42,262 nt of DNA from OPU3-GD-OMZ sp001901525. Lineage in GTDB: Bacteria > Pseudomonadota > Gammaproteobacteria > Methylococcales > Methylomonadaceae. A model generated the notes under the pieces. It saw only the letters and a list, made by a program, of their open reading frames with translations. It was not told where the DNA came from and ran no database searches. Location: contig CAXCEI010000011.1 in assembly GCA_963981505.1 (NCBI GenBank), positions 1 to 42,262 of the forward strand. The letters are read 5' to 3'. Shown here piece by piece: positions 9,670 to 17,733 of the stretch. Numbering within the stretch: the stretch's first letter is position 1; every line of letters starts with the position of its first letter. The position numbers and the translations under genes are program-made.

Positions 9670-10446
9670 CTAATGATCTTCATGCGCCATACTTAGGTAG
9701 ACAATCGTCAATACCATAAAAATAAACGCCTGAAGTGTGATAATCAAAATATGAAAAACTGCCCAAGGAAAACTCAAAAAAGGCTGTATGTACCAAGGCA
9801 GTAATGCGATCAAAATAAAAATTAATTCCCCTGCATACAAGTTACCAAATAACCGTAATGCCAAAGAAATGGGCTTAGCTATTTCTTCAACCAACTTCAA
9901 CAACAAGTTAAACGGTAACAACCAGGGTCCAAAGGGTTGAAACATTAATTCTTTGGCAAAACCCCAGCCACCTTTAATCTTAATGCTGTAAAAAATAATC
10001 AAAATAAAGACCGAAATAGACATCGCAAAGGTTGCATTTAAGTCGGTGCTAGGCACCACCCTCAAATACTCAACCCCCATGACCGAACCCACATTTGGCA
10101 TTAAATCAACTGGGAACAAATCCATGAAATTCATCAAAAAGACCCAGCAAAAAACAGTTAAAGCTAACGGTGCAATCAAATTACTTTGTCCGTGAAAACT
10201 GTCTTTAACCTGCGTATCTACAAATTCAACCAACATTTCTGCAAAGTTTTGCATCAACCCTGGAACACCTACCGTTGCCTTTTCTGCCGCAACTTTAAAA
10301 AACCAAATAAACAATCCACCCAATAGCGCTGAAAAAAACAACGTATCTAAATGTAGAGTCCAAAAACCCTCACCAACCGACAGGGGTGTTAAATGATGAA
10401 CGATATATCCGGTTGCCCCTTCTGAGGCATGAGCTTCACTTGCCAT
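9670..10446 (-). CDS. atpB: ATP synthase Fo a subunit
   Basis: Membrane subunit forming the proton half-channels against the c-ring. I place the start at the ATG at 10444-10446, giving MASEAHASEG and 258 aa, because the E. coli protein also begins MASE. A longer reading would use a TTG at 10489-10491 and overlap atpI by 28 nt. Multiple transmembrane helices are visible. The essential arginine lies in SLALRLFGNLYAGELIF, and the C-terminus ITLQAFIFMVLTIVYLSMAHEDH is canonical. The gene sits 41 nt before atpE. Confidence 0.96.
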   Translation of the reverse strand: MASEAHASEGATGYIVHHLTPLSVGEGFWTLHLDTLFFSALLGGLFIWFFKVAAEKATVGVPGLMQNFAEMLVEFVDTQVKDSFHGQSNLIAPLALTVFCWVFLMNFMDLFPVDLMPNVGSVMGVEYLRVVPSTDLNATFAMSISVFILIIFYSIKIKGGWGFAKELMFQPFGPWLLPFNLLLKLVEEIAKPISLALRLFGNLYAGELIFILIALLPWYIQPFLSFPWAVFHILIITLQAFIFMVLTIVYLSMAHEDH

Positions 10447-10463
10447 TATTTTTTCACTAAAAC

Positions 10464-10829
10464 TTATAATCGAATGATCAGTGCAAACCAAAAAACTGTT
10501 AAGGCAGCTATATAACCCACCATCAACGGCATAATTTCAATTTCAGGCCACTGAAAAACTAAAAAAAACATAACTGCCGTTAAAATTAACTTGGCAGACT
10601 CACCCACATAAAATGTCCGAACTACTTTCTTCGCATCCTGACCCGTGGAACTTGAAACCTTTAATGCAAAATATAAATTAGGTATGATTGCCACAACCCC
10701 CCCTAATAAAGAGGAAATGAAACTTTGGCCCGTACCCCATAAAAAAAATCCTGATGCCACAACAGCTACAATCAGAATTTGCATAGCAAGGATCTTACTC
10801 ACCGCGGCCATTGTCCTTGCGCCAACCAT
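10464..10829 (-). CDS. atpI: ATP synthase subunit I
   Basis: Small membrane protein opening the atp operon. The family is thought to help assemble the c-ring or handle cations; it is not a structural part of the finished enzyme. The 121-aa protein has four hydrophobic segments (near residues 12-30, 36-55, 77-95 and 100-119). Translation begins at the ATG at 10827-10829 behind AAAGGACGG. Sequence conservation in this family is low, so the call leans on position and membrane profile. Confidence 0.88.
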   Translation of the reverse strand: MVGARTMAAVSKILAMQILIVAVVASGFFLWGTGQSFISSLLGGVVAIIPNLYFALKVSSSTGQDAKKVVRTFYVGESAKLILTAVMFFLVFQWPEIEIMPLMVGYIAALTVFWFALIIRL

Positions 10830-10856
10830 TTGACCGTCCTTTATAATAACTTTCTG

Positions 10857-10885
10857 AGTATATAGATTAAATGTTTCTAAATCAA
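10857..10885 (-). promoter_or_regulatory. Probable sigma-70 promoter of the atp operon
   Basis: On the minus strand TTGATT (10880-10885), a 17-bp spacer and TATACT (10857-10862) lie just upstream of atpI. The predicted start of transcription is near 10850, leaving a leader of about 20 nt that contains the atpI Shine-Dalgarno. Motif match only. Confidence 0.55.
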
Positions 10886-10941
10886 GATTATAAGATTGGT
10901 TTTATCAGTTTCCTCTGAACACCAGCGACTCAAAAATTACT

Positions 10942-11442
10942 ATGATCAAAAAAATCAGTACCCCGCTGGGAGAGATGATTGCTTTTGCAAACCCAGACGG
11001 CCTGTGTCTATTGAAATTTTACGATTGTGTCAACTTAACTGAACTCATCTCACAAATCGTTCAAATCAACCATTACCAGCACCAATACCAACCCGAAACC
11101 GTGCTTAAACAGACTCAGGATCAAATTACTGAATACTTTAATCAACAACGTACAATATTTACGCTGCCAGTCCATTGTTATGGCAGCACCTTTCAGCAAG
11201 CCGCATGGGCCATATTAAGAAAAATACCTTACGGCACTACACTTTCATACCAAGCGCAAGCCATTGCACTCAATAAACCCGCCGCCTACCGAGCGGTTGG
11301 CAACGCCAATGGTCGCAATAAAATAGAACTGATTATCCCCTGCCACCGAGTCATCCGAAAAAATAACAGCGCTGGCGGTTATGCGGGCAAACGCTACCGT
11401 AAAGAATTTTTATTGGCTTTAGAAAAAAACAATAAACCTTAA
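10942..11442 (+). CDS. ogt: Methylated-DNA--protein-cysteine S-methyltransferase
   Basis: Suicide repair protein that moves the alkyl group from O6-alkylguanine (and O4-alkylthymine) to its own cysteine. The acceptor is Cys134 in IIPCHRVI (residues 131-138). The helix-turn-helix region YGTTLSYQAQA with the AVGNANGRN stretch lies just before it, and GGYAGK follows. At 166 aa it is a stand-alone Ogt/AdaB type without the Ada regulatory domain. It is the only rightward gene between atpI and parB. It diverges from the atp operon and converges on parB, with 13 nt between the stops and no terminator visible there. Confidence 0.95.
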   Translation: MIKKISTPLGEMIAFANPDGLCLLKFYDCVNLTELISQIVQINHYQHQYQPETVLKQTQDQITEYFNQQRTIFTLPVHCYGSTFQQAAWAILRKIPYGTTLSYQAQAIALNKPAAYRAVGNANGRNKIELIIPCHRVIRKNNSAGGYAGKRYRKEFLLALEKNNKP

Positions 11443-11455
11443 TAGCCCGGAGTCA

Positions 11456-12307
11456 TTAATTAATACGTTTTAATATACCGTCTAATTCATCCAGACTCGT
11501 ATAATTAATGACCATTTTCCCTTTGCCGTCAGAATGATGATTAATCGCTATTTTAGCGCCTAATTTTTCAGATAAGCGCTCTTGTAATCTTACAACATCA
11601 GGATCAATCATCGGTGTTTTTTTAACCACATCAGGCCTTGTAAAATTACGGACATATTTTTCCACCTCCCGTACCGTCATAGCCTTCGCCACAACCTGCT
11701 TTGCAGCCAGAATTTGATCTTTATCTGGTAACGCCAATAAAGCACGGGCATGACCCATTTCTATCTCACCCGCCGCTAACAACTGCATAACCGCTGGTGT
11801 TAAGTCATTCAACCGCAATAAATTACTCACCGTCGTTCTCGACTTACCTACCGCTTTAGAAATCTCTTGATGGGTCATTCCAAATTCTTCACCCAACCGC
11901 TTTAGCGCTTGCGCCTCTTCCAGAGCATTTAAGTCTTCCCGCTGAATGTTTTCTATTAAGGCGATCGCCATAGCGGTCTGATCATCAAAATCTTTAATGA
12001 CCACAGGAACCGCATCCAATTGTGCAAGTTGTGCTGCGCGCCAGCGTCGTTCACCGGCAATAATTTCATAGCGTTGATCGCCCAATTCACGAACTATAAT
12101 GGGCTGAATAATACCTTGCTCTCGTATAGAATCAGCAAGTTCCTGCAACTTTTCAGCGTTCATATCTTGACGAGGCTGATATTTACCCCGTTGTAAAAAC
12201 TCAATAGGCAAGGTTTTAAGGGCCCGCTGACTCGGCTCGACTTTACTCCCCCGGTCACCTAACAGAGCATCTAATCCCCGGCCCAACCCTCTGGTTTTTG
12301 TAGTCAT
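11456..12307 (-). CDS. parB: Chromosome-partitioning protein ParB (Spo0J type)
   Basis: Binds parS and spreads to form the origin-proximal partition complex. The ParB N-terminal CTPase domain shows the GERRWRAAQLA motif (residues 75-85) after the PIIVREL region. The helix-turn-helix is MTHQEISKAVGKSRTTVSNLLRL (around 148-170). The C-terminal dimerisation region ends at residue 283. The N-terminus RGLGRGLDALLG is the conserved ParA-contacting peptide. It overlaps parA by 4 nt. Two consensus parS sites are present in the window at 28682 and 28721. Confidence 0.97.
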   Translation of the reverse strand: MTTKTRGLGRGLDALLGDRGSKVEPSQRALKTLPIEFLQRGKYQPRQDMNAEKLQELADSIREQGIIQPIIVRELGDQRYEIIAGERRWRAAQLAQLDAVPVVIKDFDDQTAMAIALIENIQREDLNALEEAQALKRLGEEFGMTHQEISKAVGKSRTTVSNLLRLNDLTPAVMQLLAAGEIEMGHARALLALPDKDQILAAKQVVAKAMTVREVEKYVRNFTRPDVVKKTPMIDPDVVRLQERLSEKLGAKIAINHHSDGKGKMVINYTSLDELDGILKRIN

Positions 12308-13083
12308 TCGTTGTCCCTGCTCTTTTCGTTTGCCAAAAACTCTGCCGCTAACTTTTCATAGGCTATCGCCCCCCGCGAGGCTTTATCATAGAGCCTAACC
12401 GGCAAACCATGACTCGGTGCTTCCGCCAGCCTAATATTTCGCGGGATACAGGTTTGATAAACTTTTTGATCAAAAAACTTAAATAATTGCTGAGAAACAT
12501 CCTTGGTTAACCGACTTCGTGTATCGACCATAGTACGCAAAATACCTTCCAATTTTAAATTGCTGTTAACCGTATCCTGAATATTGCGCAAGGTCTCCAT
12601 TAAAGCCGACAAGCCTTCCAGTGCATAATATTCACATTGCATGGGTATTAAAACACTATCGGCTGCAACCAATGCATTTAACGTCAACATATTTAACGAC
12701 GGTGGACAATCAATAAGGATAAAATCATAACGCTCACGCACGGATTTCAAACCCTTCAACAATCGACTTTCCTTATTATCTGCTGCCATCAATGCGACTT
12801 CTGCTGCGGTTAAATCACTGTTTCCGGCAATGACATCCAAACCAATCTCTTTAATCGCGACAATAGCTTCGGTCGCCGTCGCCTCTTCTAACAATAAATC
12901 ACAACTGGAAAACTGCACCGTATTTTTATCCAACCCACAGCCGATAGCCGCATTTCCTTGTGGATCTAAATCAACCAATAATACCGAACATTGCTTAGCC
13001 GCCAAAGAAGCTGCTAAGTTCACCGTCGTTGTGGTCTTACCTACCCCACCTTTTTGATTGGTTACCGCTATCACTTTGCCCAT
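12304..13083 (-). CDS. parA: Chromosome-partitioning ATPase ParA (Soj type)
   Basis: DNA-binding P-loop ATPase that moves ParB-parS complexes. The deviant Walker A KGGVGKTTT is at residues 11-19, with IDCPPSLNMLTLNAL near 125-140 and LVDLDPQGNA near 36-45. At 259 aa it is the small chromosomal type without an N-terminal regulatory domain. Its ATG overlaps the rsmG stop by one base (TAATG), and its stop overlaps the parB start by 4 nt, so the three are translationally linked. Confidence 0.97.
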   Translation of the reverse strand: MGKVIAVTNQKGGVGKTTTTVNLAASLAAKQCSVLLVDLDPQGNAAIGCGLDKNTVQFSSCDLLLEEATATEAIVAIKEIGLDVIAGNSDLTAAEVALMAADNKESRLLKGLKSVRERYDFILIDCPPSLNMLTLNALVAADSVLIPMQCEYYALEGLSALMETLRNIQDTVNSNLKLEGILRTMVDTRSRLTKDVSQQLFKFFDQKVYQTCIPRNIRLAEAPSHGLPVRLYDKASRGAIAYEKLAAEFLANEKSRDNE

Positions 13084-13730
13084 TATGCCCTCTTTACCTT
13101 ATCTAATTGAACCAGACACCGCTCTGCATCAACCCCTGGAACCATAATAGGAATCACAGAAAAATCACTATCAATCTGTTGTAATTCTTTATCAGGGTGC
13201 TGTCCCTTCATGGCCAACAAGACACCCCCTGAACTCAGCCGTTCAGACGCTACACTAACAAAACTTGGCACGCTTGAAAACGCCCGAGAAACAATACTAT
13301 TAAAATAAATCGTGGGCTGATAACTCTCAATACGCCCGTGCCACACAATTACATTCTTTAAACCCAGCTCAATAACCGCTTGCTGAACAAAACGTGTTTT
13401 TTTAATATTGCTGTCTAATAAAACAAACGAATAATGAGGATATAGTAAAGCCAGAGGAATGCCCGGCAAACCCGCACCGGTACCAATATCTAACACCTTG
13501 GGACCTTGAATATAATCCGCTATGGCTAAGCTATCTAAAAGATGCAGCCTTACCATTTCTTCAGGATTACGAATAGCCGTTAAATTATAAGTCTTGTTCC
13601 ATTTTTCTATTAAAGCAATAAACGCTATGAGTTTTTCTTGCTGCCCTGGGGGCACCAACAAATCGAGTGCGACCAGCCCTTCATTTAAAATTTCTCGGCA
13701 TTCCTGCATGATCGATTCGCTAAACGTCAT
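13083..13730 (-). CDS. rsmG: 16S rRNA (guanine527-N7)-methyltransferase
   Basis: Methylates G527 of 16S rRNA with S-adenosylmethionine. The SAM-binding motif VLDIGTGAGLPGIPLAL is at residues 79-95. N-terminal WNKTYNLTAIRNPEEM and HLLDSLA are typical of the family. At 215 aa it is normal length. No clear Shine-Dalgarno precedes the ATG at 13728-13730; an internal Met at residue 8 is an alternative. It heads rsmG-parA-parB, which usually follows mnmG as it does here. Confidence 0.96.
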   Translation of the reverse strand: MTFSESIMQECREILNEGLVALDLLVPPGQQEKLIAFIALIEKWNKTYNLTAIRNPEEMVRLHLLDSLAIADYIQGPKVLDIGTGAGLPGIPLALLYPHYSFVLLDSNIKKTRFVQQAVIELGLKNVIVWHGRIESYQPTIYFNSIVSRAFSSVPSFVSVASERLSSGGVLLAMKGQHPDKELQQIDSDFSVIPIMVPGVDAERCLVQLDKVKRA

Positions 13731-13758
13731 TAAAAAAATATTATTATAGCGACTTTAA

Positions 13759-13775
13759 AAATCATAAGATGATTT
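13759..13775 (-). terminator. Small AT-rich hairpin between mnmG and rsmG
   Basis: A perfect 7-bp stem (13759-13765 with 13769-13775, 3-nt loop) is followed on the minus strand by a run of Us. The stem is weak, so it may only attenuate transcription. A TATAAT hexamer (13743-13748, minus strand) lies between it and rsmG and might be a -10 element, but no good -35 accompanies it. Confidence 0.3.
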
Positions 13776-13799
13776 AGCGCGTAAAATCGGCGCCTGTTG

Positions 13800-15668
13800 T
13801 TAAGCGCTTTTCTTTTTAAGGTGGACCAATAAAAGCGAAATGGTCGCGGGCGTAATCCCTGAAATACGCGCCGCCTGCCCTAAGGTTTCAGGCAAATGCT
13901 TTTGTAACTTTTCACTGGCTTCGGCAGATAACCCACGAACTTTTTGGTAATCAAAAGCACGGGGTAATCGCAGGCCTTCAAAACGCCGGGTACGGTCAAT
14001 TTCGCTCTGTTGACGATCGATATAACCCGAATATTTCGCTTGGATTGCGACCTGCTCTGAAACCTCTTTCGTGTAGTCTGGATTTTCAAGAAAACTTAAT
14101 ACCGCCTCAACCTTAACTTCAGGTCGACGCAATAAGTCAATTAAATTGGTATCTCGTCGCAACGGCTTGCCCCAAAGCGTGCCAACCTTGGCTCCCGCCT
14201 CAGTGTCTGGCTTTAACCATTTTTTCGTTAAGACGGTTTTTAACGCCGTAACCGACTCACGTTTTTGTTCAAATAACTGCCAGCGCTGATCACTCACCAA
14301 CCCCAATTCCCGGCCTTTTTCCGTTAGCCGTAAATCGGCATTGTCTTCACGTAAAAACAAACGATATTCTGCGCGACTGGTAAACATCCGGTAAGGCTCT
14401 ATCGTCCCGTGCGTTATTAAATCATCAATCATAACGCCAATATAAGCCTCATCGCGCCGTGGACACCATGGCTCTAAACCTTGCGCTTGACGCGCTGCAT
14501 TCAAACCGGCGATTAAACCTTGGGCAGCAGCCTCTTCATAGCCGGTCGTGCCGTTAATTTGGCCGGCAAAAAACAGCCCAGGCATAGGTTTAGTTTCCAA
14601 CGAAGATTTAAGCCCGCGAGGATCAAAAAAATCATATTCAATCGCGTAACCCGGGCGAATTATTTCCGCCTGCTCAAACCCTTCCATCGAACGAATAAAG
14701 TCATACTGCACATCAAAAGGCAAACTGGTCGACACCCCATTGGGATAAATCTCATGAGTATCTAACCCTTCCGGTTCAACAAAAATCTGATGGGAATCAC
14801 GATCAGCAAAACGAACCACCTTATCTTCAATTGAGGGACAATAACGCGGGCCCACACCATCAATCACACCCGAGTACATCGGCGACCGATCCAGCCCAGA
14901 ACGAATAATGTCATGCGTCTTAGCATTAGTCCGGGTGATATAACAACAAATCTGCCGCGGGTGATGTTCCAGTTTACCTAAAAATGACATCACCGGCACC
15001 GGATCATCTCCGGGTTGTTTTTGAAGGCGCTCAAAAGCAATAGTTCTGCCATCAATGCGCGGCGGTGTTCCGGTCTTTAGCCGCCCGACATTAAAAGGTA
15101 ATTCCCGTAACCGCTCCGACAAGGCAATGGATGCTGGGTCACCCGCCCGTCCGCCGGTGTAATTTTCCAAACCAATATGGATTCTACCGCCCAGAAAAGT
15201 ACCCGTGGTTAACACCACAGTTTTACCTGAAAACACCAAACCCATCTGGGTTTTAACACCACAAAGCCGGTCTCCCTCCAATTGCAAATCTGCAACGGTT
15301 TGCTGAAAAATAGCTAAATTCTGCTGGTTTTCTAACTGCCCACGAATATATTTTTTGTAAAGACTTCGGTCAGCCTGTGCTCGTGTGGCACGAACAGCGG
15401 GGCCTTTACTGGCATTTAAAACACGAAACTGAATACCTGCATGGTCGGTTGCTGTTGCCATCACACCACCCAAAGCATCAATTTCTTTAACCAAATGGCC
15501 TTTACCAATCCCGCCTATTGCCGGATTACAGCTCATTTGCCCTAAGGTTTCAATGTTCTGTGTTAATAAAAGTGTTTGCGCACCGGTCCTTGCCGAGGCT
15601 AAAGCTGCCTCGGTACCGGCATGACCGCCGCCCACCACGATAACATCAAAATTTTTAGGGTATTTCAC
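13800..15668 (-). CDS. mnmG: tRNA uridine-5-carboxymethylaminomethyl modification enzyme MnmG (GidA)
   Basis: FAD/NADH enzyme that works with MnmE to install the (carboxymethyl)aminomethyl group on U34 of certain tRNAs. The dinucleotide-binding motif VGGGHAGTEAALASAR is at residues 12-27. GVGPRYCPSIEDKV contains a conserved catalytic cysteine, and TGYEEAAAQGLIAGLNAA marks the end of the FAD domain. The C-terminal helical domain ends LLLVHLKKKSA. At 622 aa it is the usual length. The start is a GTG at 15666-15668 with AGAG upstream. Its partner mnmE is 19 kb away on the other side of the origin. Confidence 0.97.
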   Translation of the reverse strand: MKYPKNFDVIVVGGGHAGTEAALASARTGAQTLLLTQNIETLGQMSCNPAIGGIGKGHLVKEIDALGGVMATATDHAGIQFRVLNASKGPAVRATRAQADRSLYKKYIRGQLENQQNLAIFQQTVADLQLEGDRLCGVKTQMGLVFSGKTVVLTTGTFLGGRIHIGLENYTGGRAGDPASIALSERLRELPFNVGRLKTGTPPRIDGRTIAFERLQKQPGDDPVPVMSFLGKLEHHPRQICCYITRTNAKTHDIIRSGLDRSPMYSGVIDGVGPRYCPSIEDKVVRFADRDSHQIFVEPEGLDTHEIYPNGVSTSLPFDVQYDFIRSMEGFEQAEIIRPGYAIEYDFFDPRGLKSSLETKPMPGLFFAGQINGTTGYEEAAAQGLIAGLNAARQAQGLEPWCPRRDEAYIGVMIDDLITHGTIEPYRMFTSRAEYRLFLREDNADLRLTEKGRELGLVSDQRWQLFEQKRESVTALKTVLTKKWLKPDTEAGAKVGTLWGKPLRRDTNLIDLLRRPEVKVEAVLSFLENPDYTKEVSEQVAIQAKYSGYIDRQQSEIDRTRRFEGLRLPRAFDYQKVRGLSAEASEKLQKHLPETLGQAARISGITPATISLLLVHLKKKSA

Positions 15669-15713
15669 AAAATCTCTACAAAAAATATAATAACAACGAC
15701 GTTGGGGTCAGCT

Positions 15714-15923
15714 TCATTTCATACCCAAAGAACGCTTTAACGTCGCTAACAGGCTACTCTCTGGTGCATCTTCCGGGTCAACATAGTGATTATCAATCCC
15801 TTTTTCCACCTCATGAACTATATTCAAGTCCAATTCAGAGTCATCGTTTATTTTATTCAGACTGTCACCCAACTCGTCTAAGGCATCAATCAATTGTTCA
15901 GAAGGGCTTTCATTGTGGGTCAT
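15714..15923 (-). CDS. Small acidic protein of unknown function upstream of mnmG
   Basis: I do not recognise this 69-aa protein. I choose the second of two nearby ATGs (15921-15923), because AGGAG at 15930-15934 lies 6 nt from it, whereas it abuts the first ATG (15927-15929) with no space. The protein is strongly acidic, with repeated Asp/Glu, leucine-spaced helical stretches and a short basic tail (LATLKRSLGMK). There is no signal peptide or membrane segment. It is co-directional with mnmG, 45 nt upstream, so both may share a transcript. The good ribosome-binding site and coding-like composition support a real gene. Confidence 0.7.
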   Translation of the reverse strand: MTHNESPSEQLIDALDELGDSLNKINDDSELDLNIVHEVEKGIDNHYVDPEDAPESSLLATLKRSLGMK

Positions 15924-16113
15924 ATTCATCTCCTAACAATCAAAGATAAAATTTTACATGGCTTGATTATAGAACTTTAGTCAACAAGACGAAAACAAGA
16001 ATTATTTATAAAGGCTATAACCGGTATAAATAATTAAAGTTAATGGGAGATTGATTCAAAACAGAATCATAAAACAAGAAACAGTCTGGCAACCGCTCCT
16101 ACACTTAAAAAAA

Positions 16114-16142
16114 TAGGTTACCCGTTAAAAACGGGTAACCTA
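16114..16142 (-). terminator. Strong hairpin terminator after the 16.2-kb exported-protein gene
   Basis: A perfect 12-bp inverted repeat (16114-16125 with 16131-16142, 5-nt loop) with core GGTTACCCGT. On the minus strand it is followed by a long T-rich run (A-run 16107-16113 on the plus strand). It fits termination of the gene ending at 16174. The rest of 15930-16173 is AT-rich and shows nothing else I can name. Confidence 0.88.
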
Positions 16143-16173
16143 AATTCTTTAACAACGTAAAAATATAGTTGTT

Positions 16174-16605
16174 TTACAGAATCGCTTCTTTAATTGCTTC
16201 AAAATCACCAATTGATTTAACAACCTGCGGTGCAGCTAAAGCACGGTGCTCTGCTTCTGTTGCGCCTTTGTAAGAACCCGTACCTGCTGCTGCTTTAGCG
16301 GCATAACTGTAATGTTTCTTAGCTATACGGATACCATCCCAAGCGTCATTGACTTGTGAAGCCAAAGAGCCAACAGACAATAATTTAGACTTTTGACGCG
16401 CATCAGTAAGAATACCTTTCAACTCGAGTGATGTTGCTGTTTCTGCTTTGCTCTTAGCTGCACCCAGTATTTCAATTACAGCCGCTGCAATTGACTGACC
16501 ACTTTCTTCGATACCTTTAGCTGCAGCTGAAGATGAGTAAGTTGTCATGGCTGCCATTGAAAAGGTCATTACTAGTGCTACTAAAAATCTTTTTACAAGT
16601 GTCAT
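16174..16605 (-). CDS. Small exported helical protein of unknown function
   Basis: The family is not recognised. Residues 1 to about 29 form a signal peptide: basic MTLVKR, a hydrophobic core, then a Ser/Ala-rich cleavage region ending near SAAAKG. The mature part (about 114 aa) is predicted mostly helical, with no cysteine pair and little aromatic content, suggesting a periplasmic helical bundle. GAGG precedes the ATG, and the gene is monocistronic with its own strong terminator. Its plan resembles the exported protein at 23650-24030: signal peptide, similar size, and an A/D-ARQ-x-SK motif in mid-protein followed by a helix with D...K/RIA. The two may be distant paralogues; this is judged by eye. 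Confidence 0.75.
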   Translation of the reverse strand: MTLVKRFLVALVMTFSMAAMTTYSSSAAAKGIEESGQSIAAAVIEILGAAKSKAETATSLELKGILTDARQKSKLLSVGSLASQVNDAWDGIRIAKKHYSYAAKAAAGTGSYKGATEAEHRALAAPQVVKSIGDFEAIKEAIL

Positions 16606-16635
16606 TTAATTTCCTCAAAATTTTAAAAATTCGTT

Positions 16636-16673
16636 TTTATTGTCCCTAAAACCCTCCTCCAAGGAGCAATAAA
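16636..16673 (-). other. Possible structured 5' leader of the exported-protein gene
   Basis: Nested inverted repeats: a 7-bp outer stem (16636-16642 with 16667-16673) and a 5-bp inner stem (16654-16658 with 16662-16666, 3-nt loop), separated by an 11-nt bulge on one side. In the minus-strand transcript it would sit about 30 nt upstream of the start codon. Whether it lies downstream of the transcription start is unknown. Confidence 0.35.
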
Positions 16674-16793
16674 GCCACTCACGATAACATAATTAAAGCT
16701 ATTTTACTAAAATTAACAGAAAAACTTTCTTAGGCTGCCATTTTTTAATACAATTTGGGATTCTTTTCTCATTTACTAATTAAAGTTACCCTT

Positions 16794-17108
16794 ATGTTGA
16801 TCGTCTGGTCTTTTAATATTTTTATATTCGCTGTCTGCTACCTTATTGTCGGATTACTCAAACCTAATTGGGCCTTATTCTGGATGAAAGAACCCAGCCG
16901 CCTAGGACCGGTTCTTATTTCTTTAGCCTTAATTATGACCGCCGCCACGATGTACGGCGAAGGGCTTAGAAACGCACCTATTTCTCCTGAAAACGTCAAA
17001 CGGGCTAAAGAAAAACAAACCGAGCCACAAAATAACGCCCCCATACCCCCACAAGAGAAAACCAGCCCAACCGTGATTGAAAAAAGTACGGCACTTGAAG
17101 CCGGGTAG
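16794..17108 (+). CDS. Small two-helix membrane protein of unknown function
   Basis: Not recognised. From the ATG at 16794 the product is 104 aa. It has a hydrophobic helix (about residues 2-23), a short loop with WMKEPSRLG, a second helix (about 34-50), then a Pro/Glu/Lys-rich hydrophilic tail of about 50 residues. A longer frame beginning at a TTG (16755) is open but has no ribosome-binding site; the ATG also lacks a strong one, so the start is uncertain. It converges on tesA with only 9 nt between stops. The codon pattern and two clean membrane helices favour a real gene; the function is unknown. Confidence 0.6.
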   Translation: MLIVWSFNIFIFAVCYLIVGLLKPNWALFWMKEPSRLGPVLISLALIMTAATMYGEGLRNAPISPENVKRAKEKQTEPQNNAPIPPQEKTSPTVIEKSTALEAG

Positions 17109-17117
17109 TTTTAATCG

Positions 17118-17732
17118 TTATTGCGCAGTGACTAACAAGGGCTGCAAATAAAACCATATTTTATCGGCAATCAACGGCTGGGCCTCAGCGCTTGGGTGAA
17201 GGCCATCGCCTTGCATTAATTTTTTGTTCAGGGCGATGTCATTTAAGATAAAAGGCACCCATGGTATTTTTTGCGTTTTCGCTAAGGCCGGATAGGTCTG
17301 ATAAAAGAGTTCCGTATAACGCGAACCATAATTGGGCGGTATTCGCATACTTACCAATAAAACCTTAGCTCCTGATCTCTGAGCTCGATTGATAATCATA
17401 CTTAAATTCTGTTTCATAATAAAAGGCGACAATCCACGCAAGCCATCATTGGCCCCTAACTCCAAAATTAAAATCTTAGGCTTAGTGGCCGCTAAGACTT
17501 CATCAATTCGAGCAACGCCGCCCGCGCTGGTTTCACCACTAATACTCTCATTGCTAACTTCATAGTTATAGCCTTCAGATTGTAACTTTTTTTGTAAAAA
17601 AGTAACCCAACCCAGATCTAACCCGATACCATAGGCAGCACTTATACTGTCACCATAAATAACAATCGTTGCCGGTGAAGCCCCGACCGGGTTTAACCCA
17701 CAGACCATTAAAATAATCAGGATCTTTTTCAT
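17118..17732 (-). CDS. tesA: Periplasmic acyl-CoA thioesterase I / lysophospholipase L1 (SGNH hydrolase)
   Basis: Broad-specificity esterase acting on acyl thioesters and lysophospholipids. Start chosen at 17730-17732 (MKKILIILM), giving 204 aa with a signal peptide cleaved near residue 18; GGATAG lies upstream. SGNH blocks: GDSIS with nucleophile Ser29 (27-31), the conserved Gly of block II in SGETSAGG, GAND (block III Asn), and DGLHPS with catalytic Asp and His near the C-terminus. The start codon is one base from that of the divergent ABC ATPase gene (CATTATG). The same tesA / ybbA-ybbP divergence is known in E. coli, which supports both identities. Confidence 0.93.
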   Translation of the reverse strand: MKKILIILMVCGLNPVGASPATIVIYGDSISAAYGIGLDLGWVTFLQKKLQSEGYNYEVSNESISGETSAGGVARIDEVLAATKPKILILELGANDGLRGLSPFIMKQNLSMIINRAQRSGAKVLLVSMRIPPNYGSRYTELFYQTYPALAKTQKIPWVPFILNDIALNKKLMQGDGLHPSAEAQPLIADKIWFYLQPLLVTAQ

Positions 17733-17733
17733 T

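Noticed and set aside
10447..10491. Longer atpB start at a TTG overlapping atpI
   Set aside because: The ATG at 10446 gives MASE, matching the known AtpB N-terminus, and avoids a 28-nt overlap.
15930..16113. Searched for a small RNA or tRNA between the small acidic gene and the terminator
   Set aside because: No cloverleaf, promoter or conserved structure was seen; only AT-rich sequence apart from the terminator hairpin.
16755..16793. TTG start for the two-helix membrane protein
   Set aside because: No ribosome-binding site. The ATG at 16794 is preferred, though that one is also weakly supported.
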